From CBDFLD01 sp965249005 (lineage in GTDB: Bacteria > Acidobacteriota > UBA6911), in assembly GCA_965249005.1 (NCBI GenBank), contig CBDFLD010000020.1, positions 434,001 to 498,000 of the forward strand: a DNA stretch of 64,000 nt, in the 5' to 3' direction. This document shows positions 17,288 to 25,986 of this stretch, one piece after another (the stretch's first letter is position 1; the number at the start of each line of letters is the position of its first letter). Made by a program: the position numbers and the translations under genes. A model generated the notes under the pieces. That model had not been told where the DNA came from, ran no database searches, and worked only from the letters and a program-made list of their open reading frames with translations.

Positions 17288-17590
17288 CTTCTTTCTCCCA
17301 TCTAGCCTCCAGGCCGATTCCCGGTTTGTTTCGAGGATGCATTTGACATTTTTTTTTCATGATTTACCGGAAAGGAACAAAACTGCGCCCGGTGCGCCCA
17401 TCACTGCCATGAGACGGAGGTTGGCTGCACACATTATGGCAAGTCGGGGCTGGAACGTACAACACCTACGGGTGAGTAATGCGGGTCCACCGCAACCTGC
17501 TCGAAGCCGAGAAACTTTGGACCCGTGTGATCCCTACGACTATGATGCAAGGTACCGGGCAAAGACCGGATTCATCCTCGGGAGGAAAGC
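17288..17590. other. 303-bp divergent intergenic region
   Basis: Lies between the GH51 and dipeptidase genes. It contains a nine-T run next to a TTGACA (17343-17348), but I find no convincing -10 box at the right distance. No open frame of interest, hairpin or RNA gene is seen. Confidence 0.5.
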
Positions 17591-18790
17591 TTGAAAGCCA
17601 TATTTGCATCGCTCCTTGTCCTTTGCGGTATTCTTGCAGTGCTTCCTGAGGCGAAAACAGTCTCGGAACGAGCCCGGAAACTGCATCACGATGCGTTCGT
17701 GTTCGATGCCCACATTCACGCGATGAATCGACAGTTCTACCAGGGGGTTGGCTTTGGGGAACGGTTGCCCGATGGCCAGGTGGATCTGCCGCGCATACGG
17801 GAGGGTGGGGTCGATGCCTTTTTTTGCTCCCTGTTCGTTTTTGAGGAGTATTATCCCGGCCGTTTTGAATCCAAGCAGGTGCTACGCTTGATCGACGTTG
17901 CCCTAAAGGAAATCGAGGCAAACGCCAATCACATGGCCCTGGCGTTGAGTGCAGCCGATGTCGAGCGGATACGAAAGCAGGGTAGAATTGCAGCTGTTCT
18001 GGACCTGGAGGGTGGCTTCGACCTGGATGGCGATCTCGGCGTCTTGCGCAATCTCCATCGTCTGGGTCTGCGGGTTGCGCAGTTGCCCGCGCACAACTGG
18101 ACCAACAACTTCGCGGATTCCTGCTGCTCGCCGGCCAAGTGGAATGGGCTGAACGAACGGGGCCGGGAAGTGGTCCGTGAGATGAACCGGCTCGGCATGG
18201 TCATCAATGTCTCGCATGCGTCCGACGCGACGCTGGAGCAGACCATCGAGCTGAGCTCCGATCCTGTGGTCGCGACCCATCATGGATTGCGCAGCTTCAA
18301 CGACATCCCTCGGACCATGCCCGATCACCTACTCGAGAAACTGGCGGCCAAAGGGGGTGTCATCGGGTTTCACATCGGAAACTCTTTTCACAACCTCGAG
18401 TATTTCAAGTGGCGAACGGCGCGGGCCGGCAGGACTTTTTGGGATACGAGCGAGATCGGAGACAAGGAATCCAGGCTATCGATCGAAGAAATCGATCGCC
18501 TCATGGTGGCGAGATATCCCGGCGTCGGACCCAGGGCTCCCGAAGAACTTCTGTTTTCGGTCGACCAGTGGGTGGGCGTGGTGGACCGGGCAATTCAACG
18601 GGTGGGCGAGGATCATGTCGCCCTCGGAAGCGACTTCGACGGAGGACCGACGCCACCACAGGGAGTGCGAGACGTCCGCGACCTGGCCATGATCACCGAG
18701 GCCATGCTCCGTCTGGGTTACACGGAAGAAAGAATTCGAAAGTTCCTGGGCGGAAACCTCCTGCGGGTGTTTCGTCAGGTGACAGAGTAG
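17591..18790 (+). CDS. exported membrane dipeptidase (peptidase M19)
   Basis: 399 residues. The start is a TTG at 17591, 5 bases after a GGGAGGAAAG ribosome-binding site; it opens a signal peptide (IFASLLVLCGILAVLPEA). The M19/renal-dipeptidase metal ligands are visible: FDAHIH near residue 40, a bridging Glu in VLDLEGGFDLDGD, ATHHGLRS around residue 230, and ALGSDFDGGPTPP around 345. The family hydrolyses dipeptides and some D-amino-acid peptides in the periplasm. The stop codon TAG is part of the GTAG head of REP-like hairpin R3. Confidence 0.92.
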   Translation: MKAIFASLLVLCGILAVLPEAKTVSERARKLHHDAFVFDAHIHAMNRQFYQGVGFGERLPDGQVDLPRIREGGVDAFFCSLFVFEEYYPGRFESKQVLRLIDVALKEIEANANHMALALSAADVERIRKQGRIAAVLDLEGGFDLDGDLGVLRNLHRLGLRVAQLPAHNWTNNFADSCCSPAKWNGLNERGREVVREMNRLGMVINVSHASDATLEQTIELSSDPVVATHHGLRSFNDIPRTMPDHLLEKLAAKGGVIGFHIGNSFHNLEYFKWRTARAGRTFWDTSEIGDKESRLSIEEIDRLMVARYPGVGPRAPEELLFSVDQWVGVVDRAIQRVGEDHVALGSDFDGGPTPPQGVRDVRDLAMITEAMLRLGYTEERIRKFLGGNLLRVFRQVTE

Positions 18791-18811
18791 GCCGCTCACC
18801 CCGTGAGCGGC
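18787..18811 (+). repeat. REP-like hairpin R3
   Basis: GTAG head plus perfect stem GCCGCTCAC / GTGAGCGGC with a CCC loop. TAG is the dipeptidase stop codon. It is paired tail-to-tail with R4, 18 bases away, the arrangement called a BIME. Confidence 0.8.
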
Positions 18812-18829
18812 TTCCAAAGAGAATTCAGT

Positions 18830-18854
18830 GCGTCTCTCGGGGAGAGACGCCTAC
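18830..18854 (-). repeat. REP-like hairpin R4 (inverted orientation)
   Basis: Perfect stem GCGTCTCTC / GAGAGACGC around a GGG loop, followed by CTAC (GTAG on the minus strand). It lies in the leader of the metallo-beta-lactamase-fold gene. Confidence 0.8.
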
Positions 18855-18890
18855 GTCCTCAAATTCCGTTCTCTGATGAGGACAGACCCA

Positions 18891-20828
18891 ATGCTCTCGT
18901 CCCGGACCCCTTCTATTTTGCTCGGATTGCTGGTCGCGGTTGGTTGCGGGCCTGCTCAAGAAGGCGCAAGGGTCGTTCGGGTGACGGACAGTCTCACCCT
19001 CGTCCCCGGAGCCGTGAACGGAGCAATAATCGAGCGCGACGGGAAACGATTGGTCGTCTACGGCGATCCGCGGCCCGATCCGGCTCGAGCAGACACCGTC
19101 CTGCTCACCCATCATCGCCGGGATGCCGTTTGGCATGCCCGAAGGCTGAAGGAAGCCGGCGCGGAAACAATCGGCCCCCGAGGAGAAGAACATCTTTTCT
19201 CTGGAGCGGAAGCGTTTTGGTCGGACTTTGCCACAACCCGCTTTCACGACTACGGGCAGCCCACGACGAAAGTTCTTACCCAAGCGTTGCCGCTATCGCG
19301 AACCGTTGAGGGCGGCGAAACCATCCAATGGGAAGATCTTTCTGTCCGCGTCGTGGACACTCCGGGATATACAGCCGGGTCGCTGACTTACCTCATCGAG
19401 ATCGATGGCAAAAAAATCGCGTTTACCGGAGACCTCATCTATGGAAACGGGCAAATCTTTGACTGGTACAGCCTGCAAGACGCGATTCCGGAGCTCGGGA
19501 TCAACGGCTATCACGGCTATGGCGCGCGAGGCGCGTTGCTGATCCAGAGTCTCCAGCGAATTCGTGCGGAGAATCCGGACCTGATCATTCCACTGCGCGG
19601 CCCCGTCATCGGCAATGTCGGCGAAGCAATCGGAACCTTGATCGAGAGGTTGAAAAGGGCCGTCACGAACTACCTATCGACCAGCGGCTATCGTTGGCAC
19701 CTGGGTCCCGATCGCACCGAGAAGCTGACCCGATGGCTGTTGGACCCGTCTTCTGGCGGATTACGGCCACCACATGTCCCTTGGATGCCACTCGGTGAGA
19801 TCATGGAGCCCGAGCTTCCGGAGTGGATCGTTCCCATTCGCAATTCTCGTCTCATCCTATCGCGGGATGGTTCGGGGTTCCTCGTGGACGCCGGAGTGCG
19901 AGGAATCGTGGGAGAACTCCAGCGACTCGAAAACACGGGCAGGTTGAAGAGCCTCGAAGGGTGCTTCCTGACCCACTACCACGACGACCACACGCATCGT
20001 GTCAAGGAAATAGTCCAGCAGTGGGGTTGTCCGGTTTACGCGACCGAAGAGCTCAGCGACGTGCTCGAGCACCCGGATGACTATCGACTTCCGTGCCAGA
20101 CCGAGCACGCGGTGGAGAATTTGAAAGCGATGAAGCACGGACAGAAGCTGCGCTGGAAGGAATTCGAATTCACGTTCTTCTATTTTCCCGGCCAGACGAT
20201 CTTCCACGACGCACTGCTCGTCAGAGCCGATACCGAGGAGTCGTTTCTCTTCGTTGGAGATTCGTTCACGCCAACCGGCATGGACGACTATTGCCCCCAG
20301 AATCGTAATTTTCTCCACCAGGGGATGGGATTCTCTCGATGTCTGGATATGCTGGGAAATATCGGACATTCCGGCTGGCTCATCAATCAGCATGTCGGTC
20401 CCGCCTTTCGCTTCTCGGAACAGCAACTGGAGACCATGTCGCAAACCTTGGCAGATCGAATCAGTATTCTCGCCGAGTTGTTCCCGTGGGATGATCCGAA
20501 CTATGGTCTCGATGAGGGGTGGGCGCGCTTCTATCCTTACAGTCAGACTGCGTCCGCCGATGAGAGCGTTCGTCTGACGCTGAAGATTTTCAACCACTCT
20601 CCGGAGGCCCACGCGGCTCGAGTACGCTTGAATCTTCCCAGCGGCTGGACTGTAATAGAGAAGGAGGTTGAGCTATCTATTGCCCCCCGTCGGGAGGGCA
20701 CGATGGAGTTTCGAATCCGGTTGCCGGAGAATGTCGCTCCGGGAATCTTTTTGGCTACCGCTGACATTCACTTCGGTCCATGGGATTTGAAGAGATGGAC
20801 CGAAGCGATGATCCATGTAAAGGAGTGA
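18891..20828 (+). CDS. tandem metallo-beta-lactamase-fold lipoprotein with C-terminal Ig-like domain
   Basis: 645 residues from the ATG at 18891, chosen because it opens a lipoprotein signal (LLVAVGCGP) and has GAGGA upstream; ATG 18876 is an alternative. Two MBL folds are arranged in tandem. The first (about 25-270) keeps PGYTAGS and FTGDLIY, but its metal motif reads THHRRDA instead of THxHxDH, so it is probably inactive or altered. The second (about 305-530) has a full THYHDDH, VGDSF and NQHVG. The last about 100 residues (RLTLKIFNHSPE to the end) look like a NEW3/Ig-like sandwich. It probably acts at the cell surface as a hydrolase of unknown specificity. Confidence 0.82.
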   Translation: MLSSRTPSILLGLLVAVGCGPAQEGARVVRVTDSLTLVPGAVNGAIIERDGKRLVVYGDPRPDPARADTVLLTHHRRDAVWHARRLKEAGAETIGPRGEEHLFSGAEAFWSDFATTRFHDYGQPTTKVLTQALPLSRTVEGGETIQWEDLSVRVVDTPGYTAGSLTYLIEIDGKKIAFTGDLIYGNGQIFDWYSLQDAIPELGINGYHGYGARGALLIQSLQRIRAENPDLIIPLRGPVIGNVGEAIGTLIERLKRAVTNYLSTSGYRWHLGPDRTEKLTRWLLDPSSGGLRPPHVPWMPLGEIMEPELPEWIVPIRNSRLILSRDGSGFLVDAGVRGIVGELQRLENTGRLKSLEGCFLTHYHDDHTHRVKEIVQQWGCPVYATEELSDVLEHPDDYRLPCQTEHAVENLKAMKHGQKLRWKEFEFTFFYFPGQTIFHDALLVRADTEESFLFVGDSFTPTGMDDYCPQNRNFLHQGMGFSRCLDMLGNIGHSGWLINQHVGPAFRFSEQQLETMSQTLADRISILAELFPWDDPNYGLDEGWARFYPYSQTASADESVRLTLKIFNHSPEAHAARVRLNLPSGWTVIEKEVELSIAPRREGTMEFRIRLPENVAPGIFLATADIHFGPWDLKRWTEAMIHVKE

Positions 20829-20833
20829 CTACA

Positions 20834-21790
20834 ATGACGATGCGATCCCGGAAGGTGAGCGCGGGAATCGTACTCGGGCTGGTCCTTCTTTCGTTCCCGC
20901 GCTTTGTCGATGCCCAGCATCCTTGGCAGAAACCGCTGCCGCCGGAGACCCAAACGGAAATCGCAGCGGTCGTGGGTCCGGTCCGCCACCACGAGCCGAC
21001 ACGTGATTTGCACATCGTCGTCGTCTGGGTGCCGCGGGACCATGCTCCAGGCTTCCACGAATATGAAAAGTTCAAGGAAGATTGGAGCCGGCTGCTCGGC
21101 AAGGTTCCCAGGGTTACCGTCGAGGCGGCCCGTGGATACCCGACGGGAGAACAGTGGAAGCGTGCCAACCTGGTTGTCTTCTACACCCATCTCGACTATT
21201 TGAGCGAAGCGCACTATGAACCGATGGATGCGTTCCTGGCCGGCGGCGGCGGGATGATCATTTTGCACGAGACCTTGATTCAGCGCCCCAAGGGCGAAGC
21301 GCTCGCCCAGCGCTTCGGGCTGGCCTGGAACCACGGAACGTCGCAGTGGGGGCTGTTGCCGACGCCGGTCACCGTCGATACCAGCCACCCGATCTTTCGC
21401 GGCCTGCCAGAAGCACTGCACTTTGCGGACGAGTACTACTGGGCACTCACCGGGGATCCGGCGAAGATCCGGGTTCTCGGGACCGCGCCGGCTGGACCGC
21501 CAGGCCGCACCAGCCGGCCCCACCGGCCGGACGAGCTCGACGATCGCGCGTGGCCGGTGTTCTGGACCAAAGAAGGTGTGGGAGGCAAGGGCAAGGTCTT
21601 TGTCTCCGTGATAGGACACAACTACTTCACCTATCAGAACCCTTACTTCCGCATTATCCTCCTTCGCGGGCTGGCCTGGGTCGTCGGTGAGGACTGGGAT
21701 CCCTTCAAGCCACTGGTAACGGATGGCATCGAATTGGCGACGAAACCCGTCGGAAGTCGGAGTATCGAACCATTCGCCGTGCTAGACTAA
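20834..21790 (+). CDS. exported ThuA-domain protein
   Basis: 318 residues from the ATG at 20834, 5 bases after the upstream stop and downstream of an AAAGGAG site; longer in-frame starts have no signal peptide. A signal (AGIVLGLVLLSFPRFVDAQ) precedes a ThuA-like glutamine-amidotransferase fold: VVVWVPRDHAPGFHEY, LVVFYTHLDYLSEAHY, FLAGGGGMIILHET, HPIFRGLPEALHFADEYYW and VFVSVIGHNYFTYQNPYFR. ThuA proteins are linked to trehalose or other disaccharide metabolism, but their biochemistry is largely open. It is coupled with the MBL-fold gene. Confidence 0.87.
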   Translation: MTMRSRKVSAGIVLGLVLLSFPRFVDAQHPWQKPLPPETQTEIAAVVGPVRHHEPTRDLHIVVVWVPRDHAPGFHEYEKFKEDWSRLLGKVPRVTVEAARGYPTGEQWKRANLVVFYTHLDYLSEAHYEPMDAFLAGGGGMIILHETLIQRPKGEALAQRFGLAWNHGTSQWGLLPTPVTVDTSHPIFRGLPEALHFADEYYWALTGDPAKIRVLGTAPAGPPGRTSRPHRPDELDDRAWPVFWTKEGVGGKGKVFVSVIGHNYFTYQNPYFRIILLRGLAWVVGEDWDPFKPLVTDGIELATKPVGSRSIEPFAVLD

Positions 21791-21932
21791 GCGCGTTCAT
21801 AGCAAGCGCCGAAGGACGGGATGCTGAACCCAAACAAGAATTGGGTGGGTCCTGACCGCTGGTTTGTTGATCAAGTTCGGCCGGAGACAGCTGTCCACTG
21901 CTGTTCAGAGGATGGCCGTCCAACCCACAAAC

Positions 21933-22652
21933 ATGAATGATTCCGTTCAAACCATACCCCTCATGGAGCTGGGGTTGGCCTTGATCCCGGTCCTGGTAGT
22001 CTTGGGAGTCCTCTATCGGTGGCACCTGGACTGGCGCAACGGCATTTACGCTGTCTCCAGGATGCTCGTCCAGCTGCTCATCATCGGATACTTCCTCACC
22101 TATATATTCGAAACCGATCGAGCCTGGATCATCGTCGCGGTCTTGGCCGTCATGGTTTTGACTTCGAGCTGGATCGCCCTCCGCACGATTGGAATCTGGC
22201 GTCGGAAGCTCTATAAGAAAGCCCTGGCCGCGATTTTTCTTGGCGGGGGGGTCACTCTGTTGATTGTTGTCCTCGGGGTGCTGGGGCTGCAGCCATGGTA
22301 TCTTCCCCGTTACACGGTTCCATTGGCGGGGATGATCTTTGCCAATGCGATGAACAGCGTCAGTCTGGCCGCGGAGCGGCTCGATGCAGAGCTACAAGGT
22401 GGGAAGGATTATGAAGATGCCCGGGCAACCGCGTTGCGTACTTCACTGATCCCCATTGTCAATTCCCTGTTTGCCGTGGGGCTGGTTTCGCTTCCTGGCA
22501 TGATGACCGGCCAAATACTTTCGGGGATCTCGCCGTTGATCGCGGTGCGCTATCAGATCATGGTGATGTGCATGATATTCGGCTCCGCGGGGATTTCGGC
22601 GGCCCTATTTCTGAAGATGGTCAAACCTGATTTTCCACTAGTCAAAGGATGA
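21933..22652 (+). CDS. fetB: FetB/UPF0014-like ABC permease, no partner ATPase nearby
   Basis: 239 residues from the ATG at 21933; ATG 21912 is also possible, as neither has an ideal ribosome-binding site. About seven membrane segments are visible, with the family blocks GIYAVSRMLVQLLIIGYFLTYIF, FANAMNSVSLAAERL and LPGMMTGQILSG (R-x-x-Q-L, P-G-M-M-x-G). UPF0014/FetB proteins pair with the ATPase FetA and are proposed to export iron or respond to oxidative stress. No FetA-like gene is adjacent or elsewhere in the window. Its position between ThuA and a sugar-acid dehydratase is unexplained. The stop is 3 bases before the next start. Confidence 0.8.
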   Translation: MNDSVQTIPLMELGLALIPVLVVLGVLYRWHLDWRNGIYAVSRMLVQLLIIGYFLTYIFETDRAWIIVAVLAVMVLTSSWIALRTIGIWRRKLYKKALAAIFLGGGVTLLIVVLGVLGLQPWYLPRYTVPLAGMIFANAMNSVSLAAERLDAELQGGKDYEDARATALRTSLIPIVNSLFAVGLVSLPGMMTGQILSGISPLIAVRYQIMVMCMIFGSAGISAALFLKMVKPDFPLVKG

Positions 22653-22655
22653 TGC

Positions 22656-23951
22656 ATGAAGATTACCGACGTGGTAGTACGCGATATCCGTTTCCCGACC
22701 TCCCTCGAGTTGCATGGTACCGATGCGATACACCCGGACCCGGACTATTCTGTCGCCTATGTGATTCTGAAAACCGACAGCCCGGATGGACTGCAGGGGC
22801 ACGGCTTTACTTTTACGGCTGGCCGCGGAACCGAGATCTGCGTGACCGCCATTCATGCGCTCAAGCATCACGTACTGGAAAAGACGCTGGAGAGTTTGAC
22901 AGGAGACATGCGCCGTTTTTGGCACGGGTTGATCAACGACACACACCTGCGATGGCTCGGTCCCGAGAAGGGGATTGTCCATCTGGCCTCGGGGGCGATT
23001 CTGAATGCCATATGGGATCTGTATGCGAAGGCAGCCGGAAAGCCCGTATGGAAGCTGCTCGTCGACATGTCGCCGGAAGAACTGGTCGGCCACGTTGACT
23101 TCAGCTATATCACCGATGTGCTGACACCCGAAGAGGCAGTGGATATTCTGAAGGACGGTCTTTCCGGAAGAAAGGCGCGAGAGCGGGAAATGCTACGCGA
23201 CGGCCTGCCAGCCTACAACACTTCGGTTGGCTGGCTCGGTTACTCCGACGAGTTGGTCCAGAGCAAGTGTCGCAAGGCTCTCTCGGAGGGTTGGACCAGC
23301 TTCAAGATGAAGGTGGGACAGAACGTCGAACAGGATCGGCGGCGGGCTGCGATGATCAGAGAAGTGATCGGCGACAAGAGCAAATTGATGATGGATGCCA
23401 ACCAGTGCTGGAACGTCCCGGAGGCCATCGCCTGGATGAAGCACCTGGCGGAATTCGACCCCTGGTGGATCGAAGAGCCGACGAGCTCCGACGATGTGCT
23501 GGGGCACGCGAGGATATCCAAGGCCATCGCGCCAATCGGCGTAGCGACGGGAGAGTGCTGTCAGAATCGAGTCCTCTTCAAGCAATTCTTCCAGACCAAA
23601 GCGATTCAGTTTTGCCAGCTGGACTCGTGTCGGCTGGCCGGTATCAACGAGGTCGTGGCGGTGCTTTTGATGGCGGCGAAGTTCAACGTTCCGGTCTGTC
23701 CTCATGCGGGCGGTGTGGGGTTGAGCCAGTACGTGCAGCACATATCACTTTTCGATTACATTGGTGTGGCGCGCACCCTGGAAAATCGCGTGGTCGAATA
23801 CACGGAGCACCTGCACGAGCACTTTGTAGATCCCGTGGAGGTTCGCAGCGGGCGCTACATGGTGCCTCAGGTAGCGGGTTACGGGGCGACCATGCGGCCG
23901 GAATCGATGGACAAGTATGCGTTTCCAATGGGAGAGGTCTGGCAAAAATAG
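22656..23951 (+). CDS. L-fuconate dehydratase-like enolase-superfamily enzyme
   Basis: 431 residues, close in length and pattern to L-fuconate dehydratase (EC 4.2.1.68). N-terminal capping domain: SVAYVILKTDSPDGLQGHGFTF; a long insertion at 160-215 (DGLSGRKAREREMLRDG) is typical of FucD. The barrel has the K-x-K base pair (FKMKVG), metal ligands in MMDANQCW, WIEEPTSSDD and ATGECCQNR, and the His of VCPHAGGVGLSQY. It would convert L-fuconate to 2-keto-3-deoxy-L-fuconate in the cytoplasm, in the non-phosphorylating fucose pathway. The partner enzymes (fucose dehydrogenase, lactonase, aldolase) are not next to it. Confidence 0.9.
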   Translation: MKITDVVVRDIRFPTSLELHGTDAIHPDPDYSVAYVILKTDSPDGLQGHGFTFTAGRGTEICVTAIHALKHHVLEKTLESLTGDMRRFWHGLINDTHLRWLGPEKGIVHLASGAILNAIWDLYAKAAGKPVWKLLVDMSPEELVGHVDFSYITDVLTPEEAVDILKDGLSGRKAREREMLRDGLPAYNTSVGWLGYSDELVQSKCRKALSEGWTSFKMKVGQNVEQDRRRAAMIREVIGDKSKLMMDANQCWNVPEAIAWMKHLAEFDPWWIEEPTSSDDVLGHARISKAIAPIGVATGECCQNRVLFKQFFQTKAIQFCQLDSCRLAGINEVVAVLLMAAKFNVPVCPHAGGVGLSQYVQHISLFDYIGVARTLENRVVEYTEHLHEHFVDPVEVRSGRYMVPQVAGYGATMRPESMDKYAFPMGEVWQK

Positions 23952-24100
23952 TTGGGGGCGGCTCGCGGTGCTCGCAGTCTCCATTCTGCTCGCCCAGGAC
24001 CCGGAAGGTGAGAAGGGCCGGGACTATAGAAAGACCGTGCGGACGTGCTGAACGAAGTGAAGATATATCTCCGCGGTGTCGAGCTCGTGAACCAGGGGGA

Positions 24101-25678
24101 ATGAAAAACATGCCAAAGGGAAGTGTGAGGCCCCGTCCCATTGTAGCCGGTATTGCCTCGAGGTCCACGGCCGTTGCGGGGATGGTCTGTGCGCTGCTGG
24201 TGGGAATGCAATCGGCGCGTCCCGACGAACGGAAAGCCAACATTGTTTTGTTTCTCGTCGACGATATGGGATGGGCCGATGTGGGGTACAACGGGAGCAA
24301 ATTCTACGAAACCCCGAACATCGACTGGCTGGCGCGCCAGGGGATGACGTTCACCCAGGCTTACGCCTCTCCTCTTTGCTCGCCGACGCGGGCAAGTCTA
24401 CTGACAGGAAAAAATCCTGCGCGCCTTCACCTGACCGATGCCATCCATCCGATGAGCCAGTCCATGTACAACAAGACCGCGGAGGAGGTGGGAACAGCGG
24501 AACCCTACATGAAAGTCGTAGTTCCAGGATTCGTCGACCACCTGCCGCTCGAGGAGGTGAGCGTCGCCGAGACACTGGAGAGCGAGGGGTATGCGACTGG
24601 AATGTTCGGTAAGTGGCATCTCGGGGAAGCTCCTTCTACCCCAGAAAACCACGGGTTCGACGTTTCTTTCGGACACGGAACCTATCCTCCGCCTCCCAAC
24701 TATTTTTTCCCCTACGGCATGGGAAGTGTTCCAGACGGGAAACCCGGCGAGTACTTGACCGATCGGCTGACGGACGAGTCGGAGAAGTTCCTCGAAAACA
24801 ACAAGGACCGTCCATTCTTTCTTTTTCTTTCTCACTATGGGGTCCATCTTCCGCTCGAGGCCAAGAAGCCGCTTGTCGATCAGTACCAGGCGAAGGTGGA
24901 ACCCGACGCCGGTCAGAACAATCCGGTCTACGCCGCCATGATCCACAGTGTGGACGAGAGCGTGGGTCGGATCATGAAAAAACTCGACACCCTCGGCCTT
25001 TCGGATCATACGGTTATCGTATTCATGTCGGACAATGGAGGTGTGCTGTCGCAACAGACAGGCTTGACCGTGACGTCGAACGCGCCGCTGCGTGAGGGGA
25101 AGGGCACGCTGTACGAAGGAGGCATTCGCGTACCCATGGCCGTCCGATGGCCAAACGTTATCGCGCCGGATAGCGTCTGCGACGTACCGGTCTCGAGCGA
25201 CGACCTCTACCCCACGTTCATCGAGATCGCGAGAGGGGAGGAACCTGCGGATCCGCTCATCGACGGTGAGAGTATTGTGCCTTTGCTCGACAACAGCGGA
25301 AGGTTGCGCCGGAAGAGCCTGCAGTGGCACTATCCGCACTATCCGGCGAGTTCCGCCATTCGCGAGGGAGATTACAAGCTGATCGAGTTTGACGGCGAAC
25401 GGGTGGAGCTCTACAAACTGAGCGACGACCTCGGCGAAACGAGAAATCTCGCCGAGAAGATGCCCGAAAAAGCATCCTCTCTTCGCCAGAGACTGGGCGA
25501 TTGGCTCGAGAAGGTCGGTGCCTGGGTGCCGATTCCAAATCCCGCGTACGACCCTGGAGCCAAGGAGCCGCCAATGCCTCCTATTCTTCGCCATGCCTCT
25601 TTCATGCTCAACCGCCAGGTGCAAGTGGAGGAAGTACGGGCGATAATGCGAAGATTGAGTCGTGCGCCGGGCCGCTGA
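24101..25678 (+). CDS. secreted sulfatase (arylsulfatase A-like)
   Basis: 525 residues from ATG 24101; ATG 24110 is equally possible, and an AGGGGGA lies just upstream. The open frame runs back to 23267 but overlaps the dehydratase there, so that part is a shadow. There is an N-terminal signal (TAVAGMVCALLVGMQSARP). The sulfatase signatures are complete: ANIVLFLVDDMGWADVGYNG, the formylglycine site CSPTR (about residue 92), GKWHLGE, HYGVHLP, FMSDNGG. A C-terminal DUF4976-like subdomain gives LQWHYPHYPASSAIREGDYKLIEF. It probably desulfates a polysaccharide; the dehydratase next door makes sulfated fucans one candidate (inference only). Confidence 0.92.
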   Translation: MKNMPKGSVRPRPIVAGIASRSTAVAGMVCALLVGMQSARPDERKANIVLFLVDDMGWADVGYNGSKFYETPNIDWLARQGMTFTQAYASPLCSPTRASLLTGKNPARLHLTDAIHPMSQSMYNKTAEEVGTAEPYMKVVVPGFVDHLPLEEVSVAETLESEGYATGMFGKWHLGEAPSTPENHGFDVSFGHGTYPPPPNYFFPYGMGSVPDGKPGEYLTDRLTDESEKFLENNKDRPFFLFLSHYGVHLPLEAKKPLVDQYQAKVEPDAGQNNPVYAAMIHSVDESVGRIMKKLDTLGLSDHTVIVFMSDNGGVLSQQTGLTVTSNAPLREGKGTLYEGGIRVPMAVRWPNVIAPDSVCDVPVSSDDLYPTFIEIARGEEPADPLIDGESIVPLLDNSGRLRRKSLQWHYPHYPASSAIREGDYKLIEFDGERVELYKLSDDLGETRNLAEKMPEKASSLRQRLGDWLEKVGAWVPIPNPAYDPGAKEPPMPPILRHASFMLNRQVQVEEVRAIMRRLSRAPGR

Positions 25679-25767
25679 AACATTGTTGGTTGCAAGGCCT
25701 CGCAAATGGGATATCGTTTTGTTGCCGCGAGGAGACAGCCCCCTAGATCATCGAGAAAGGACGGATT

Positions 25768-25938
25768 ATGACTCGCGAGAGACTAGCAAGACGTCAGTTC
25801 CTTGGGAAAAGCATGGCGGGTGTCGGTGCCTACCGCTCGGGCCGGAGCGTTAGCTGGGATGTGGATACAGAGCGCTCGGATCCAGAAGTGGCCCATCTGC
25901 TGACGCGCCCCTACCGGGCACCGTGGAAACTGGGCTAA
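25768..25938 (+). pseudogene. truncated Tat-signal gene remnant
   Basis: An ATG with a good AGAAAGGA site 7 bases upstream opens MTRERLARRQFLGKSMAGVG, a textbook twin-arginine leader (R-R-x-F-L-G-K). The conserved part stops after about 20 codons; the next 35 codons (YRSGRSVSWDVD...) look like no mature protein and overlap in antisense the downstream end of the SGNH hydrolase region. It is most simply the 5' end of a Tat-exported oxidoreductase or DUF1501-type gene cut off by a rearrangement near 25830. Confidence 0.6.
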
Positions 25939-25986
25939 CGGCTAGCGATCCATTAATTCGCCCGGTGATTCGCACTCGAAGAACGG

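Noticed and set aside
17343..17371. Promoter for the dipeptidase gene with TTGACA at 17343
   Set aside because: The sequence 17 bases downstream (ACCGGA) does not resemble a -10 box.
23267..24100. Upstream extension of the second sulfatase
   Set aside because: Most of it overlaps the fuconate dehydratase in another frame; the signal peptide begins at 24101/24110.
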